Shown here in pieces: positions 17,993 to 27,429 of a stretch of 64,000 nt of DNA (positions are counted from its first letter, which is position 1; each line of letters starts with the position of its first letter). Location: positions 496,001 through 560,000 of the forward strand of contig NZ_CP052860.1 in NCBI RefSeq assembly GCF_012935715.1, written 5' to 3'. Source of the stretch: Pseudomonas sp. ADAK13 (lineage in GTDB: Bacteria; Pseudomonadota; Gammaproteobacteria; Pseudomonadales; Pseudomonadaceae). A model generated the notes under the pieces. The model saw nothing but the letters and a program-made list of their open reading frames with translations. It did not search any database and was not told the DNA's origin. Made by a program: the position numbers and the translations under genes.

Positions 17993-18298
17993 ATGAAAAA
18001 CCTGACCGCTCTGTTCGCTGCCGCCGCCCTGACCATGACCGCCGGTTTCGCCCAGGCCGATGTTCGCCCGGACCACATTCCGAGCCTGCTCAAGTCCGGT
18101 GCCGTGATGGATTTTGAAAAACTCAACGCCAAGGCCCTGGCCCAGCACAAAGGCGCCACCATCGCTGACACCGAGTTGGAAAACGAAGCCGGTCGCCTGG
18201 TCTACGAGACCGAACTGCGTGACACCAGCAATGTGAAGTGGGACGTGAAGCTGGACGCCAAGACCGGCGAAGTCCTGGAAAACAAACAAGACACCTGA
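17993..18298 (+). CDS. Periplasmic PepSY domain protein
   Basis: Encodes 101 residues. A signal peptide (LTALFAAAALTMTAGFAQA) is followed by one PepSY-like domain ending WDVKLDAKTGEVLENKQDT, the typical strand pattern of the family. PepSY domains are thought to inhibit proteases or bind metals in the envelope. It is a single gene with a strong terminator directly after it. Confidence 0.88.
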   Translation: MKNLTALFAAAALTMTAGFAQADVRPDHIPSLLKSGAVMDFEKLNAKALAQHKGATIADTELENEAGRLVYETELRDTSNVKWDVKLDAKTGEVLENKQDT

Positions 18299-18314
18299 GT
18301 TGAACCACAAAAAC

Positions 18315-18346
18315 GCCGCGCCGCCTTCGGGCCGCGCGGCTTTTTT
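18315..18346 (+). terminator. Rho-independent terminator after the PepSY gene
   Basis: An 11-bp GC stem (one mismatch) with a UUCG tetraloop is followed by six T. It is a textbook intrinsic terminator 16 bases after the stop codon. Confidence 0.93.
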
Positions 18347-18483
18347 ATGCGCGCTCGTCGCCCAGAAGAGTAAATAGTCTAATTCCCTTGCACGAAGTTG
18401 TACCTTCAACCTTCAAGGCCGCTAGAATCCCAGTTATCAGCCAAGGCACAACGCCAGCAGCATCAGGATCGAGACCGTTCGCC

Positions 18484-19659
18484 ATGGGGCAAAGAGCCGC
18501 AGACATTGCCACCATTGGCCGAATCAGTGCTGTCCCCGCCATTCTCCAGGTGGTCAGCGAAATGACCGGCCTGCGGTTTGCCGCCGTGGCCCGGGTGACC
18601 GATGATTCATGGACGGCCTGCGCCGTGCTCGACCGCCTGGACTTCGGCCTGCCCGTCGGCGGCGAACTGGACCTGACCACCACCCTGTGCCACGAAATCC
18701 GGGGCTCCCATGTCTCGATCGTGATCGACAAAGCCAGCGAAGACCCGCTGTACCGCGACCACCACACACCGCGCATCTACCACTTTGAAAGCTACATCTC
18801 GGTGCCGGTGTTCCGCACCGACGGGCGTTTTTTCGGCACCATCTGCGCCCTGGACCCGAACCCGGCACAGCTGCGCAGCAGCACCATCCAGTCGACCATG
18901 GAGTCGTTTGCCCGGGTGCTGTCGCTGCAAATCGAAGCCGAAGAAAGCCTGCAGCAAACCGAGGCCGACTTGCAGCAAGAACGGGAAACCGCCGAACTGC
19001 GGGAACAGTTCATCGCCGTGCTCGGCCATGACCTGCGCAACCCGCTGTTCGCAATCAACGTGGGCGCCGAGCGCCTGTTGCGCAAACACCCGGACCCGGC
19101 CACCGACACCCTCGTGCGGCACATGCTCGCCAGCGGCCGCCGCGCTTCGCAGTTGGTGGAAGATGTACTGGATTTTGCCCGAGGGCGCATGGGCAGCGGC
19201 ATCCCGGTGCACATCGGTGAATGCTCCGGGCTGGAAGACACCTTGCAGCACGTGGTGGACGAGGTGCAGCACGTTCACCCGACACGCCAGATTCACGCGC
19301 GCATCGGCAACCTCAAGGGAGTGCAAGGCGACCGCGAACGGCTGGCGCAATTGCTCTCCAACCTGGTGGGCAATGCCATCAGCCACGGCAACCCCGAAGG
19401 GCCGGTTGAGGTCAGTGCGCAAGTCAACGACGGTACGTTCGAGCTGACGGTGAAAAACCGCGGGGTGATCAGCGATCAAGCCATGCCGCTGCTGTTCCAG
19501 CCCTACTCCCGACCGACCGGCGCCCTACCCCAGGCCGGGCTGGGCCTGGGCTTGTACATCGTCAAACAGATTGCCGACGCCCATGGCGGGCGGCTGGAGG
19601 TGTCGTCCCACGAACAGGACGGCACGGTGTTCAGCTTCAGTTTGCCCACAGGCAATTGA
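18484..19659 (+). CDS. GAF-domain sensor histidine kinase without a partner regulator
   Basis: Encodes 391 residues from ATG 18484; an upstream in-frame TTG at 18388 is less likely. Residues about 15-150 form a GAF domain (LRFAAVARVTDDSW, SYISVPVFRTDGRFFGTICA). A coiled linker follows, then HisKA with FIAVLGHDLRNPLFAI (phospho-acceptor His near residue 185) and a HATPase domain (N box LLSNLVGNAISHG, G box AGLGLGLYIVKQIADAHGG). There is no membrane span, so it is cytoplasmic. No response regulator gene is adjacent. Confidence 0.9.
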   Translation: MGQRAADIATIGRISAVPAILQVVSEMTGLRFAAVARVTDDSWTACAVLDRLDFGLPVGGELDLTTTLCHEIRGSHVSIVIDKASEDPLYRDHHTPRIYHFESYISVPVFRTDGRFFGTICALDPNPAQLRSSTIQSTMESFARVLSLQIEAEESLQQTEADLQQERETAELREQFIAVLGHDLRNPLFAINVGAERLLRKHPDPATDTLVRHMLASGRRASQLVEDVLDFARGRMGSGIPVHIGECSGLEDTLQHVVDEVQHVHPTRQIHARIGNLKGVQGDRERLAQLLSNLVGNAISHGNPEGPVEVSAQVNDGTFELTVKNRGVISDQAMPLLFQPYSRPTGALPQAGLGLGLYIVKQIADAHGGRLEVSSHEQDGTVFSFSLPTGN

Positions 19660-19759
19660 CGCCCACCTCAAATTGTCACAAAACCGTCAAATCCAGTTGC
19701 CATGATGCGCTCAAGTGAACCTGTGAAATCTCCTACAGGCACTTTCCCTGCGAGCGTCC

Positions 19760-20782
19760 ATGAACCACAGCATCGACCACAGCCACCAGGACTCCGACCT
19801 GTTTGGCTTGCTTTACGGTTTTCGTTTTCGCCCCGGTGAAAAGGGCGAACAGATCGACTCAGCCACCGCCCTGGCGGCCTTGCAGCAACCCGGTGACCCG
19901 GAAGAATTCCTCTGGCTGCACCTGAACCTGGCCCACGCTGCCTGCGAGCGCTGGATGCAGGGGCACCTGAACCTGCCAGAAGAATTCTTCGAAGCCTTGC
20001 ACGAAGGCTCACGCTCCACCCGCATCGAACACGTGGACTCGGCCTTGCTGGCGGTGGTCAACGACGTGGTGTTCAACTTCAGCAGCATGGTGTCTTCAGA
20101 CATTTCCACGTTGTGGGTCTGCGCCCGCAGCCGGCTGCTGGTCAGTGCGCGTCTGCAACCGCTGCACTCGGTGGACAAGCTGCGGTCGTCGGTGAAGGCC
20201 GGTGAGCACTTTCGCTCGCCGCTGGAACTGCTGGTGCATTTGCTGCGGGACCAGGGCGAGGTGCTGACGCAGATCGTGCGCAAGACCAGCCTCAGCGTCG
20301 ACCAGATCGAAGACCAGTTGCTGTCGTCACGCCTGTCCACCAACCGGGCCGAACTGGGCGCCGCACGCCGGGTGCTGGTGCGCCTGCAACGGCTGCTGGC
20401 GCTGGAGCCCGGCTCGTTGCTGCGGTTGCTCAATCGCCCGCCGCAATGGTTGCAGAAGGAAGACGTGAAGGAGTTGCGCAAATCCACCGAGGAATTTGCG
20501 CTGATCATCAACGACCTGATGGCCCTGGGTGAACGGATCAAGCTGCTGCAGGAAGAGATCGCCGCCAACCTCAACGAGCAGAGCAACCGCACGCTGTTCA
20601 CCCTGACCGTGGTCACGGTGCTGGCGCTGCCGATCAATATCATTGCCGGTTTTTTTGGCATGAACGTCGGGGGCGTACCGCTTTCTACGGACCCCGAGGG
20701 CTTCTGGATCCTGGTGGCGCTGGTGGCCACGTTCACCCTGATTGCCGGGCGTTGGGCGTTCCGCAAGCGCAAGGATTATTGA
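19760..20782 (+). CDS. zntB: Zinc transporter ZntB (CorA/2-TM-GxN family)
   Basis: Encodes 340 residues. The C-terminal two membrane helices carry the GMNVGGVP signature after a VTVLALPINIIAGFF helix. ZntB-type proteins have GMN followed by VGG rather than the CorA continuation. The long N-terminal region is the cytoplasmic funnel. It moves Zn2+ across the inner membrane. It is a single gene followed by the Pit transporter after 120 bp. Confidence 0.85.
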   Translation: MNHSIDHSHQDSDLFGLLYGFRFRPGEKGEQIDSATALAALQQPGDPEEFLWLHLNLAHAACERWMQGHLNLPEEFFEALHEGSRSTRIEHVDSALLAVVNDVVFNFSSMVSSDISTLWVCARSRLLVSARLQPLHSVDKLRSSVKAGEHFRSPLELLVHLLRDQGEVLTQIVRKTSLSVDQIEDQLLSSRLSTNRAELGAARRVLVRLQRLLALEPGSLLRLLNRPPQWLQKEDVKELRKSTEEFALIINDLMALGERIKLLQEEIAANLNEQSNRTLFTLTVVTVLALPINIIAGFFGMNVGGVPLSTDPEGFWILVALVATFTLIAGRWAFRKRKDY

Positions 20783-20903
20783 AATTCAGGGGGGCTGCAG
20801 ACCAGTGGCAGCCCCTTTCACTTAAACACTGACTTACCGCAGCATCTCTGTAACATTTTGCAATGATCATGACCCACATCCTCCCCACACTGGATGCTCC
20901 GGC

Positions 20904-22520
20904 ATGGCCACCCCTTCCCTGACCGCCTCCGCACACGCTTCCACCACCGACCCCAAACCGCGCCTGGACAAAAAACCGGGCCTGGTGACGGTGATTATTT
21001 TCTTCGCCGTGCTCGCCATGGGCCTGTTGTTCACCGCCTACAGCCTGATGCACGACATGCACGAACTGGGCACGGTGGTCACCACCTGGACGCCGTTCCT
21101 GCTGTTGGGTGTGGCGCTGTTGATCGCCCTGGGCTTTGAGTTCGTCAACGGCTTCCACGACACCGCCAACGCCGTGGCCACGGTGATCTACACCAACTCG
21201 CTGCCGCCGCATTTCGCGGTGGTGTGGTCGGGCTTTTTCAACTTCCTCGGTGTGCTGCTGTCCAGCGGCGCGGTGGCGTTCGGCATCATCGCCCTGCTGC
21301 CGGTTGAGCTGATTTTGCAGGTCGGCTCCTCCGCCGGCTTTGCGATGATCTTCGCGCTATTGATCGCCGCGATCCTGTGGAACCTCGGCACCTGGTGGCT
21401 GGGCTTGCCGGCGTCGTCGTCCCACACGCTGATCGGCTCGATCATCGGCGTGGGCGTGGCCAACGCGCTGATGCACGGCCGCGACGGTACCAGCGGTGTG
21501 GATTGGGGCCAGGCGATCAAGATCGGTTATGCGCTGCTGCTGTCGCCGCTGATCGGCTTCGCCTTCGCCGCGCTGCTGTTGCTGGCGCTGCGGGCCTTCG
21601 TGAAAAACCGTTCGCTGTACAAGGCACCCAAAGGCGACACCCCGCCGCCATGGTGGATTCGCGGCATGCTGATCGCCACCTGCACCGGCGTGTCGTTTGC
21701 CCACGGTTCCAACGACGGCCAGAAAGGCATGGGCCTGATCATGTTGATCCTGGTGGGCACCCTGCCGATGGCCTACGCGTTGAACCGCACCATGCCGGCG
21801 GGTGAGTCGTTGCAGTTCGCTGCCGTGGCCGAAGTGACCCAGGCCGCCCTGGTGAAAAGTGCCCCGCAACTGGCACCTGCCGACTCCCGCGCCACCTTGT
21901 CGACCTATGTGCGCACCAAGGAAGCCACGCCGGAACTGGTGCCCGCCCTCGCCGCCATCACTGGGCATATCGGTGAAGAAGTGAAGGGCTACGGCTCCCT
22001 CGCGGCCGTACCGGTGGAAGCCGTGGGCAACGTGCGTAACGACATGTACCTGACCAGCGAAACCATCCGCCTGATGGACAAGGGCAAGGTCGGCAACTTC
22101 GACGCCGACACCCAGAACAAGCTGCAACTGTTCAAGCAACAGATCGACAGCGCCACGCGGTTTATTCCGCTGTGGGTCAAGATCGCGGTGGCCATCGCCC
22201 TGGGGCTGGGGACCATGGTCGGCTGGAAGCGCATCGTGGTGACGGTGGGCGAGAAGATCGGCAAGACCCACCTGACCTACGCCCAGGGCGCCTCGGCCGA
22301 GATGGTGACGATGCTGACCATCGGCGCGGCGGACATCTACGGCTTGCCGGTGTCCACCACCCATGTGCTGTCCTCGGGTGTGGCCGGGACCATGGTGGCG
22401 AATGGGGGTGGCTTGCAGATGAAGACCATCCGCAACTTGCTGATGGCCTGGGTGCTGACCTTGCCGGCGGCGATTCTGTTGTCGGGCAGCCTGTATTGGC
22501 TGTTTACCCAGTTGTTCTAG
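20904..22520 (+). CDS. pitA: Low-affinity inorganic phosphate transporter, Pit family
   Basis: Encodes 538 residues. The duplicated PiT signature is visible: NGFHDTANAVATVIYTNSLP near residue 80, and GAADIYGLPVSTTHVLSSG near residue 475. A long hydrophilic loop lies between. At least ten membrane segments are apparent. It imports metal-phosphate complexes by proton symport. A REP hairpin follows within 6 bp of the stop codon. Confidence 0.9.
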   Translation: MATPSLTASAHASTTDPKPRLDKKPGLVTVIIFFAVLAMGLLFTAYSLMHDMHELGTVVTTWTPFLLLGVALLIALGFEFVNGFHDTANAVATVIYTNSLPPHFAVVWSGFFNFLGVLLSSGAVAFGIIALLPVELILQVGSSAGFAMIFALLIAAILWNLGTWWLGLPASSSHTLIGSIIGVGVANALMHGRDGTSGVDWGQAIKIGYALLLSPLIGFAFAALLLLALRAFVKNRSLYKAPKGDTPPPWWIRGMLIATCTGVSFAHGSNDGQKGMGLIMLILVGTLPMAYALNRTMPAGESLQFAAVAEVTQAALVKSAPQLAPADSRATLSTYVRTKEATPELVPALAAITGHIGEEVKGYGSLAAVPVEAVGNVRNDMYLTSETIRLMDKGKVGNFDADTQNKLQLFKQQIDSATRFIPLWVKIAVAIALGLGTMVGWKRIVVTVGEKIGKTHLTYAQGASAEMVTMLTIGAADIYGLPVSTTHVLSSGVAGTMVANGGGLQMKTIRNLLMAWVLTLPAAILLSGSLYWLFTQLF

Positions 22521-22525
22521 TGCCC

Positions 22526-22609
22526 TGTAGGAGCCGGCTTGCCGGCGATGGCGGTCTTGAGTGCTATACAAGACTCAAGGGCCTCATCGCCGGCAAGCCG
22601 GCTCCTACA
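22526..22609. repeat. REP-type inverted repeat between convergent pitA and pxpC
   Basis: TGTAGGAGCCGGCTTGCCGG and its complement form long arms around a 40-nt middle that is itself partly self-complementary. It ends two bases before the pxpC stop codon and may act as a bidirectional terminator. Confidence 0.9.
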
Positions 22610-22610
22610 A

Positions 22611-23585
22611 TTAATCAGCGAACAACCCGCCCATCACCTTCAACCGCTTCTTGTACACCCGCCGCGCCTCCAGCGCTTCCTCCAGCGTCACCGCCACGAA
22701 CCCCGCCCGCTGGTTCGGCTGCATCTGCCCGATCAGATCCAGGTCGGCACTGATCACCGTGCCAATCATCGCGTAGCCGCCACCCGACACCGCATCCCGA
22801 TGCAGCACGATCGGCTCCAGCCCGGCCGGTACCTGGATCGAGCCGATGGGGTAGCAACTGTCGACGATGTTCGATGGGTCAGAGCCGGCACCAAACGGCT
22901 GTTCCCGTGGCTGAAAGCTCAAGGCGCTGCCGCCCTTGAAGCGATAGCCGATGCGGTCCGCTTCCGAACCGACCGTCCAGGGTTCGGCAAAAAAGCTGCT
23001 TTTTGCGCCGGGTGTCAGTCGCTCGTAATACAGCCCCGGTACCACCCGCAGGGTCACGTCGCCGCCTACCGATTGGCGCAACGCCATGGGCAAACTGTTC
23101 CCCGCCCGGCCTTTGCCACTGGCCTCGCCGACCGGCAGTTCATCACCTTCTACCAGTCGCCGCCCCTGAAACCCGCCCAAGGCGCCGAGGGTGTAAGTGG
23201 AACGACTGCCGAGTACCAGCGGCACATCGATGCCACCGGCCACCGCCAGGTAAGTCCGCGCACCGGCCTTGGGGAATTCGAAGCGCAGCACTTGCCCGGC
23301 ACGCACTTGAAACGCGGTGTCCTGATGCACCACCACACCGTCCAGGCGCGGCGACATCAGCGCCCCGCACAGCGCCACCAATGCATCCTGTTGAAACTCC
23401 AGCTCCGGCCCGATCAACGTGCATTCCAACCCGGCAGCACCGGCCGGGTTGCCCACCAGATGGTTGGCCGCGCTCAAGGCGTATTGGTCCAGCGCGCCGG
23501 ACGGCGGGATGCCCAGGTGGTAATAACCTTCGCGGCCAAGGTCCTGCACCGAGGTGGCGAGGCCGGGTTTGAGTACCTTGATCAT
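22611..23585 (-). CDS. pxpC: 5-oxoprolinase subunit C (biotin-dependent carboxylase-like, KipA family)
   Basis: Encodes 324 residues. The opening IKVLKPGLATSVQDLGREGY is the signature of the KipA/PxpC and urea amidolyase family. LGIPPSGALDQYALSAANHL and LALCGALMSPRL-like blocks follow. With PxpA and PxpB it hydrolyses 5-oxoproline (pyroglutamate) to glutamate using ATP. It overlaps pxpB by 4 bp. Confidence 0.92.
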   Translation of the reverse strand: MIKVLKPGLATSVQDLGREGYYHLGIPPSGALDQYALSAANHLVGNPAGAAGLECTLIGPELEFQQDALVALCGALMSPRLDGVVVHQDTAFQVRAGQVLRFEFPKAGARTYLAVAGGIDVPLVLGSRSTYTLGALGGFQGRRLVEGDELPVGEASGKGRAGNSLPMALRQSVGGDVTLRVVPGLYYERLTPGAKSSFFAEPWTVGSEADRIGYRFKGGSALSFQPREQPFGAGSDPSNIVDSCYPIGSIQVPAGLEPIVLHRDAVSGGGYAMIGTVISADLDLIGQMQPNQRAGFVAVTLEEALEARRVYKKRLKVMGGLFAD

Positions 23586-24460
23586 GCCAGCGCCTCCTGC
23601 AGGGTTTTCGGGTAGCCAATAGGGTCGGCAAGAAAGGCATCGAGGGAAAATTCCACCGGGCGGATGCGCAGGTCAAAACGCCCAGCGTCCACTTCAGCCA
23701 CGGCCAGGTCATAGGCGTCGCGGTCCATGGGTTTGAACTGCACGATGTCGCCGGGGCGGAAGAACACCATGTGCTCTTTCAGGTAAGCCAGTTGCTGTTG
23801 CGGGTCGTAGATCGGTGCCGGGGTGACGCCGAACATCTGGTAACCGCCGGCGCCGCGTACCGAGTAGATACAGCCGAAGCAGCCGCCGTGGCCGAGGGTC
23901 AATTTTGGCGTATCGGTGCGCGGGCGCAGGTACTTGGGCACCTGCAACTGCCGCTCGCGCTCGACCATCTGGAACATGAACGGCAGGCCCGCCACAAACC
24001 CCACCATCGAGACAAACCACGGCGCGCCACTGTGGGCGGCGATAAACGCCTCCACATCCGCCAGGCCATTGATCCGTGCGGCGTACTCCAGGTCGGTGCC
24101 GGTCGGGTCCTGATGGCGGTCGCGAAAACGCATCAGGGTTTCATGGGTCCAGGGGTCGTTGTACAGCACCGGGATTTCGATGATGCGGGTGTGCAAGGTG
24201 CGTTCGGCCACCGCCAGCGCTTCGGCGCTTTGCACGGCGTCGAGCAGCACGTGAGGCGCGATGCGGTCCGGGTCGAAGCGAATCTGGAACGAGGCATTCG
24301 CCAGGCAAACGTCCAGTACACCGTCCAGGGCCAGGCGCTCCACGGCGCGGGTGACGGCCATGCCCTTGAAGAAGGCCTCCAGGGACATGCTCTCGCTGAC
24401 CTCGGCAAACAGGTGTTCATCACCGCCAAAGCTGTAGCGGATCGGGGAAGATTCGGCCAT
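23582..24460 (-). CDS. pxpB: 5-oxoprolinase subunit B (KipI family)
   Basis: Encodes 292 residues. The KipI/PxpB features are visible: an N-terminal RYSFGGDEHLFAEVSESMSL, ending with the conserved block HGGCFGCIYSVRGAGGYQMF. It is the PxpC partner. ATG 24460 fits better than an in-frame ATG seven codons upstream. It is separated from pxpA by 153 bp that carry a type-2 repeat. Confidence 0.92.
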   Translation of the reverse strand: MAESSPIRYSFGGDEHLFAEVSESMSLEAFFKGMAVTRAVERLALDGVLDVCLANASFQIRFDPDRIAPHVLLDAVQSAEALAVAERTLHTRIIEIPVLYNDPWTHETLMRFRDRHQDPTGTDLEYAARINGLADVEAFIAAHSGAPWFVSMVGFVAGLPFMFQMVERERQLQVPKYLRPRTDTPKLTLGHGGCFGCIYSVRGAGGYQMFGVTPAPIYDPQQQLAYLKEHMVFFRPGDIVQFKPMDRDAYDLAVAEVDAGRFDLRIRPVEFSLDAFLADPIGYPKTLQEALA

Positions 24461-24528
24461 GTCTGTTCCTCTTGGAATCATTGTAGAAAGGCAGGCAAAA
24501 AATCATGAGTGTTGGCAGAAGTAGTCAT

Positions 24529-24662
24529 TGTGGCGAGGGGGCTTGTCCCCCGTTGGGCTGCGTAGCAGCCCCAAAACCTGACCTTGAATGCTGCCTGGGG
24601 AAACTCCGTGGGCTTATAGGGGCTGCTGCGCAGCCCAACGCGGGGCAAGCCCGCTCACCACA
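24529..24662. repeat. Type-2 inverted repeat between pxpB and pxpA, reaching into pxpA
   Basis: TGTGGCGAGGGGGCTTGTCC on the left and GGGGCAAGCCCGCTCACCAC on the right, with inner arms GGGCTGCGTAGCAGCCCC and GGGGCTGCTGCGCAGCCC. Its right arm forms the last codons of pxpA. Confidence 0.88.
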
Positions 24663-25402
24663 ACAATCCCCGCCTTATCCAAGGCTTCACGGGTGGCTTC
24701 CACCAGTTCAAGGGCGCCGGGGGTGTCGCTGTGCAGGCAGATGGAATCGAATTCGATAAACAGGTCTTCCCCTTCGACGGTACGCACCAGCCCGGTCTGA
24801 CACGCCCGCAGCACCCGCGCCGCCACCGTCGCCGGATCCAGCGCGCGCACATTGCGGGTAAACACGATGGAGCCCGTGAGATCGTACTCACGGTCGGCGT
24901 AAAACTCCCGCACCACCGGCTGGCCCAGTTCCTTGGCAATACGCCAGATCACCGAGTTGGGCATGCAATACAGCAACAAGGTGGGCTCCAGCCGTTGCAG
25001 GTTTTCCACCAGCAAGCGTGCCGCTTCTTCGTCCCGGGCCAGGTGCATGTAGAGCGCGCCGTGGGGTTTGATGTGTTGCAGCGTCAGGCCCTGCGCCCGG
25101 GCGATTTCCCGCAAGGCGCCAAGCTGATAGAGCATGTCGTCCACCAGTTCCTGGGCCGGGGCGTTGATGTGGCGACGGCCGAAACCCACCAGGTCACGAA
25201 AGCCCGGGTGCGCCCCAATCGCCACGCCCAGTTGCTTGGCGCGCTCGACCGTGCGACGCATGGTGCCCGGGTCGCCGGCGTGGAAGCCGGTGGCGATGTT
25301 GGCCGAGCTGATGTACGCCATCAGTTCACTGTCGACGCCGTCGCCGATGGTCCAGGGGCCAAAGCCTTCGCCCATGTCCGAATTGAAATCCACTGCCTGC
25401 AT
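24614..25402 (-). CDS. pxpA: 5-oxoprolinase subunit A (LamB/YcsF family)
   Basis: Encodes 262 residues. It begins [14 protein letters not shown], the LamB/YcsF signature, followed by [17 protein letters not shown] with likely catalytic acidic and His residues, and [11 protein letters not shown]. It catalyses ring opening of 5-oxoproline together with PxpBC. ATG 25402 has GGAG nine bases upstream; ATG 25426 has none. The last about 15 residues ([15 protein letters not shown]) are encoded by the arm of a repeat element, so the native C-terminus has been replaced or extended. The divergent LysR at 25509 is the likely regulator. Confidence 0.92.
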   Translation of the reverse strand: MQAVDFNSDMGEGFGPWTIGDGVDSELMAYISSANIATGFHAGDPGTMRRTVERAKQLGVAIGAHPGFRDLVGFGRRHINAPAQELVDDMLYQLGALREIARAQGLTLQHIKPHGALYMHLARDEEAARLLVENLQRLEPTLLLYCMPNSVIWRIAKELGQPVVREFYADREYDLTGSIVFTRNVRALDPATVAARVLRACQTGLVRTVEGEDLFIEFDSICLHSDTPGALELVEATREALDKAGIVVVSGLAPRWAAQQPL

Positions 25403-25508
25403 CGGGGTCGCTCCGTTGAAGTTCATGCCATGGAAATTAGGCCGCGGCTTGACCCCTTGGGAAGATCTATTATCAGATGGCCCATCTTCTGAAAATCAGA
25501 TACCCGCC

Positions 25509-26426
25509 ATGTCCCTGACCCTGCGCCAAATCCGCTACTTCGTCGCCACCGCCGAAATCGGCCAGATCTCCCAGGCGGCGATTCACCTGAACATCTCGCA
25601 GTCCGCGGTGACCACTGCGATCAAGGAGCTGGAAGCGATGCTCGGCGCCCAGCTGTTTGTGCGCTCGGCCCAAGGCATGAGCCTGACCGACGCCGGGCGG
25701 CATTTTCTCAACCGGGCCTACGTGATTGTGCGCAGCGTCGACGATGCCCTGAACAGCCCGCTGCCGGACTACCGCGCCAGCGGCGTGTTGCGGGTGGCGG
25801 CCAGCTACACCGTGCTCGGCTACTTCCTGCCGCACCATTTGCAGCGCATGGAACACTGGCACCCGGACGTGACCATCGAGGTGTTCGAACAGGAACGCCA
25901 GGCGATCGAACACGGCCTGCTCAACGGCCAGTTCGACATGGCCGTGGTGCTCACCGCCAACCTCACCCACCCGGATATCGTCTCGGAAATCCTCTTCAAC
26001 TCCGAACGCCGCCTGTGGCTGCCCAGCCATCACCCGTTGTGCGAGCGCCCCGCCGTCAGCCTCGCGGACGTGGCCAGGGAGCCGTACATTTTCCTCACCG
26101 TCGACGAAGCCGAACAAAGCGCCATGCGCTATTGGGAGCAGGCCGGGCAAACACCCAAGGTGCGGTTGCGCACCAGCTCGGTGGAGGCGGTGCGCAGCAT
26201 GGTTGCCAATGGCAGCGGCGTGGCGATTTTGTCGGACCTGGTGCATCGCCCGTGGTCACTGGAAGGCAAGCGCATCGAAACCGTGAGCGTAACGGACAAG
26301 GTCACCCCCATGAGCGTCGGCCTGGCCTGGCACCGCGAGCGTGACTTCACTCCGGCGATGCAGGCATTCCGTGATTACTTCCACGATGCGTTCCTTGCGC
26401 CGCAGCAGTTGTCAGCCCGGCGTTAA
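25509..26426 (+). CDS. LysR family transcriptional regulator, probably of the pxp operon
   Basis: Encodes 305 residues. The N-terminal winged HTH reads LRQIRYFVATAEIGQISQAA and LNISQSAVTTAIKELEAMLG; a substrate-binding-like effector domain follows. It is divergent from pxpA across about 105 bp. The ligand may be 5-oxoproline, but this is inferred only from context. Its end overlaps the convergent LysR gene by 80 bp. Confidence 0.9.
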   Translation: MSLTLRQIRYFVATAEIGQISQAAIHLNISQSAVTTAIKELEAMLGAQLFVRSAQGMSLTDAGRHFLNRAYVIVRSVDDALNSPLPDYRASGVLRVAASYTVLGYFLPHHLQRMEHWHPDVTIEVFEQERQAIEHGLLNGQFDMAVVLTANLTHPDIVSEILFNSERRLWLPSHHPLCERPAVSLADVAREPYIFLTVDEAEQSAMRYWEQAGQTPKVRLRTSSVEAVRSMVANGSGVAILSDLVHRPWSLEGKRIETVSVTDKVTPMSVGLAWHRERDFTPAMQAFRDYFHDAFLAPQQLSARR

Positions 26427-27318
26427 ACGCGCACTGCAAGGTGGCAGCCAGCCAGTCCATGAACACCCGCACCCGCAGCGGCAAATGCCGTTGGCCGGCG
26501 TACAGCAGGGACACGTCCAGCGCGGGGGCCGGATAGTCCGGCAGCACCGAAACCAACTCGCCGCTGGCCAATAGATCGAGAATGCCCAGGGCTGGCACTT
26601 GGGTCAGGCCGAAACCACCCATGCACGCCGCCCTGTAAGCGTCGGTGCTGTTGACCGTGACGCGCCCGGCCATGGGGACCCGGTGCACCTTGTTGCCTTG
26701 CACGTACTCAAACCCTGGCGAACGCGAGCCCAGCGGGCGTACGTAATGCACCAGATGATGGTCGGCCAAATCGTCCAGCGTCTGAGGGACGCCGTAGCGT
26801 TCCAGGTAGGTGCGACTCGCGCAGTTGATCATCGGCATGCTGAACAGCAACCGGGCCACCACCGACTGGTCCGGCTGCGCCCCCACCCGCAATACGCAGT
26901 CAAAGCCCTCGGCCAACAGGTCAACCTGGCGGTCGGTGCTGCTGATCTCCATCTCGATCAGCGGGTGCTGGTCCATGAATTCCGGCAGGCGCGGCAGGAT
27001 CAATTCGCGGGCCATCACGTTGGGCATGTCCACCCGGATTCGCCCCGCCAACTGCGCTTCATCCTGGCGAAACAAGCCTTCCAGTTCCTCCATGTGGGAC
27101 AGCAAGTCTTTGCTGCGCTCGTACAACACGCGGCCGTCCTGGGTGGCCTGCACCTTGCGCGTGGTGCGCTGCAACAGGCGCGCGCCCAACAGTTCTTCCA
27201 GCGCCTGCACATGCTCGGAAACCGTAGAGCGCGGCAGGCCCAGGCTCTCGCCCGCCCGGGTGAAACTCGACAGTTCGGTGACGCGCACGAAGGTGCGCAG
27301 CAGCTCAAGTTTGTTCAT
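26347..27318 (-). CDS. LysR family transcriptional regulator
   Basis: Encodes 323 residues. The HTH MNKLELLRTFVRVTELSSFT then LGLPRSTVSEHVQALEELLG belongs to the large CrgA-like subgroup, in which the regulator usually controls an adjacent oxidoreductase. The divergent short-chain dehydrogenase at 27430 is the expected target. The C-terminus runs about 20 residues past the usual end and overlaps the convergent LysR by 80 bp. Confidence 0.9.
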   Translation of the reverse strand: MNKLELLRTFVRVTELSSFTRAGESLGLPRSTVSEHVQALEELLGARLLQRTTRKVQATQDGRVLYERSKDLLSHMEELEGLFRQDEAQLAGRIRVDMPNVMARELILPRLPEFMDQHPLIEMEISSTDRQVDLLAEGFDCVLRVGAQPDQSVVARLLFSMPMINCASRTYLERYGVPQTLDDLADHHLVHYVRPLGSRSPGFEYVQGNKVHRVPMAGRVTVNSTDAYRAACMGGFGLTQVPALGILDLLASGELVSVLPDYPAPALDVSLLYAGQRHLPLRVRVFMDWLAATLQCAFNAGLTTAAAQGTHRGSNHGMPASPE

Positions 27319-27429
27319 GGATTGTTCGCCTTATCCGGCCAGTGATTCCGGTATAGCGCTGTTTATCACGTTATGGGCGGACAAATACACTCAATCCCAC
27401 GAACATTCACACGCTCCGAGGACTACACC

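Noticed and set aside
21357..22571. A 404-codon minus-strand frame opposite pitA
   Set aside because: pitA has the PiT signatures; this frame is Arg/His/Gln-rich antisense.
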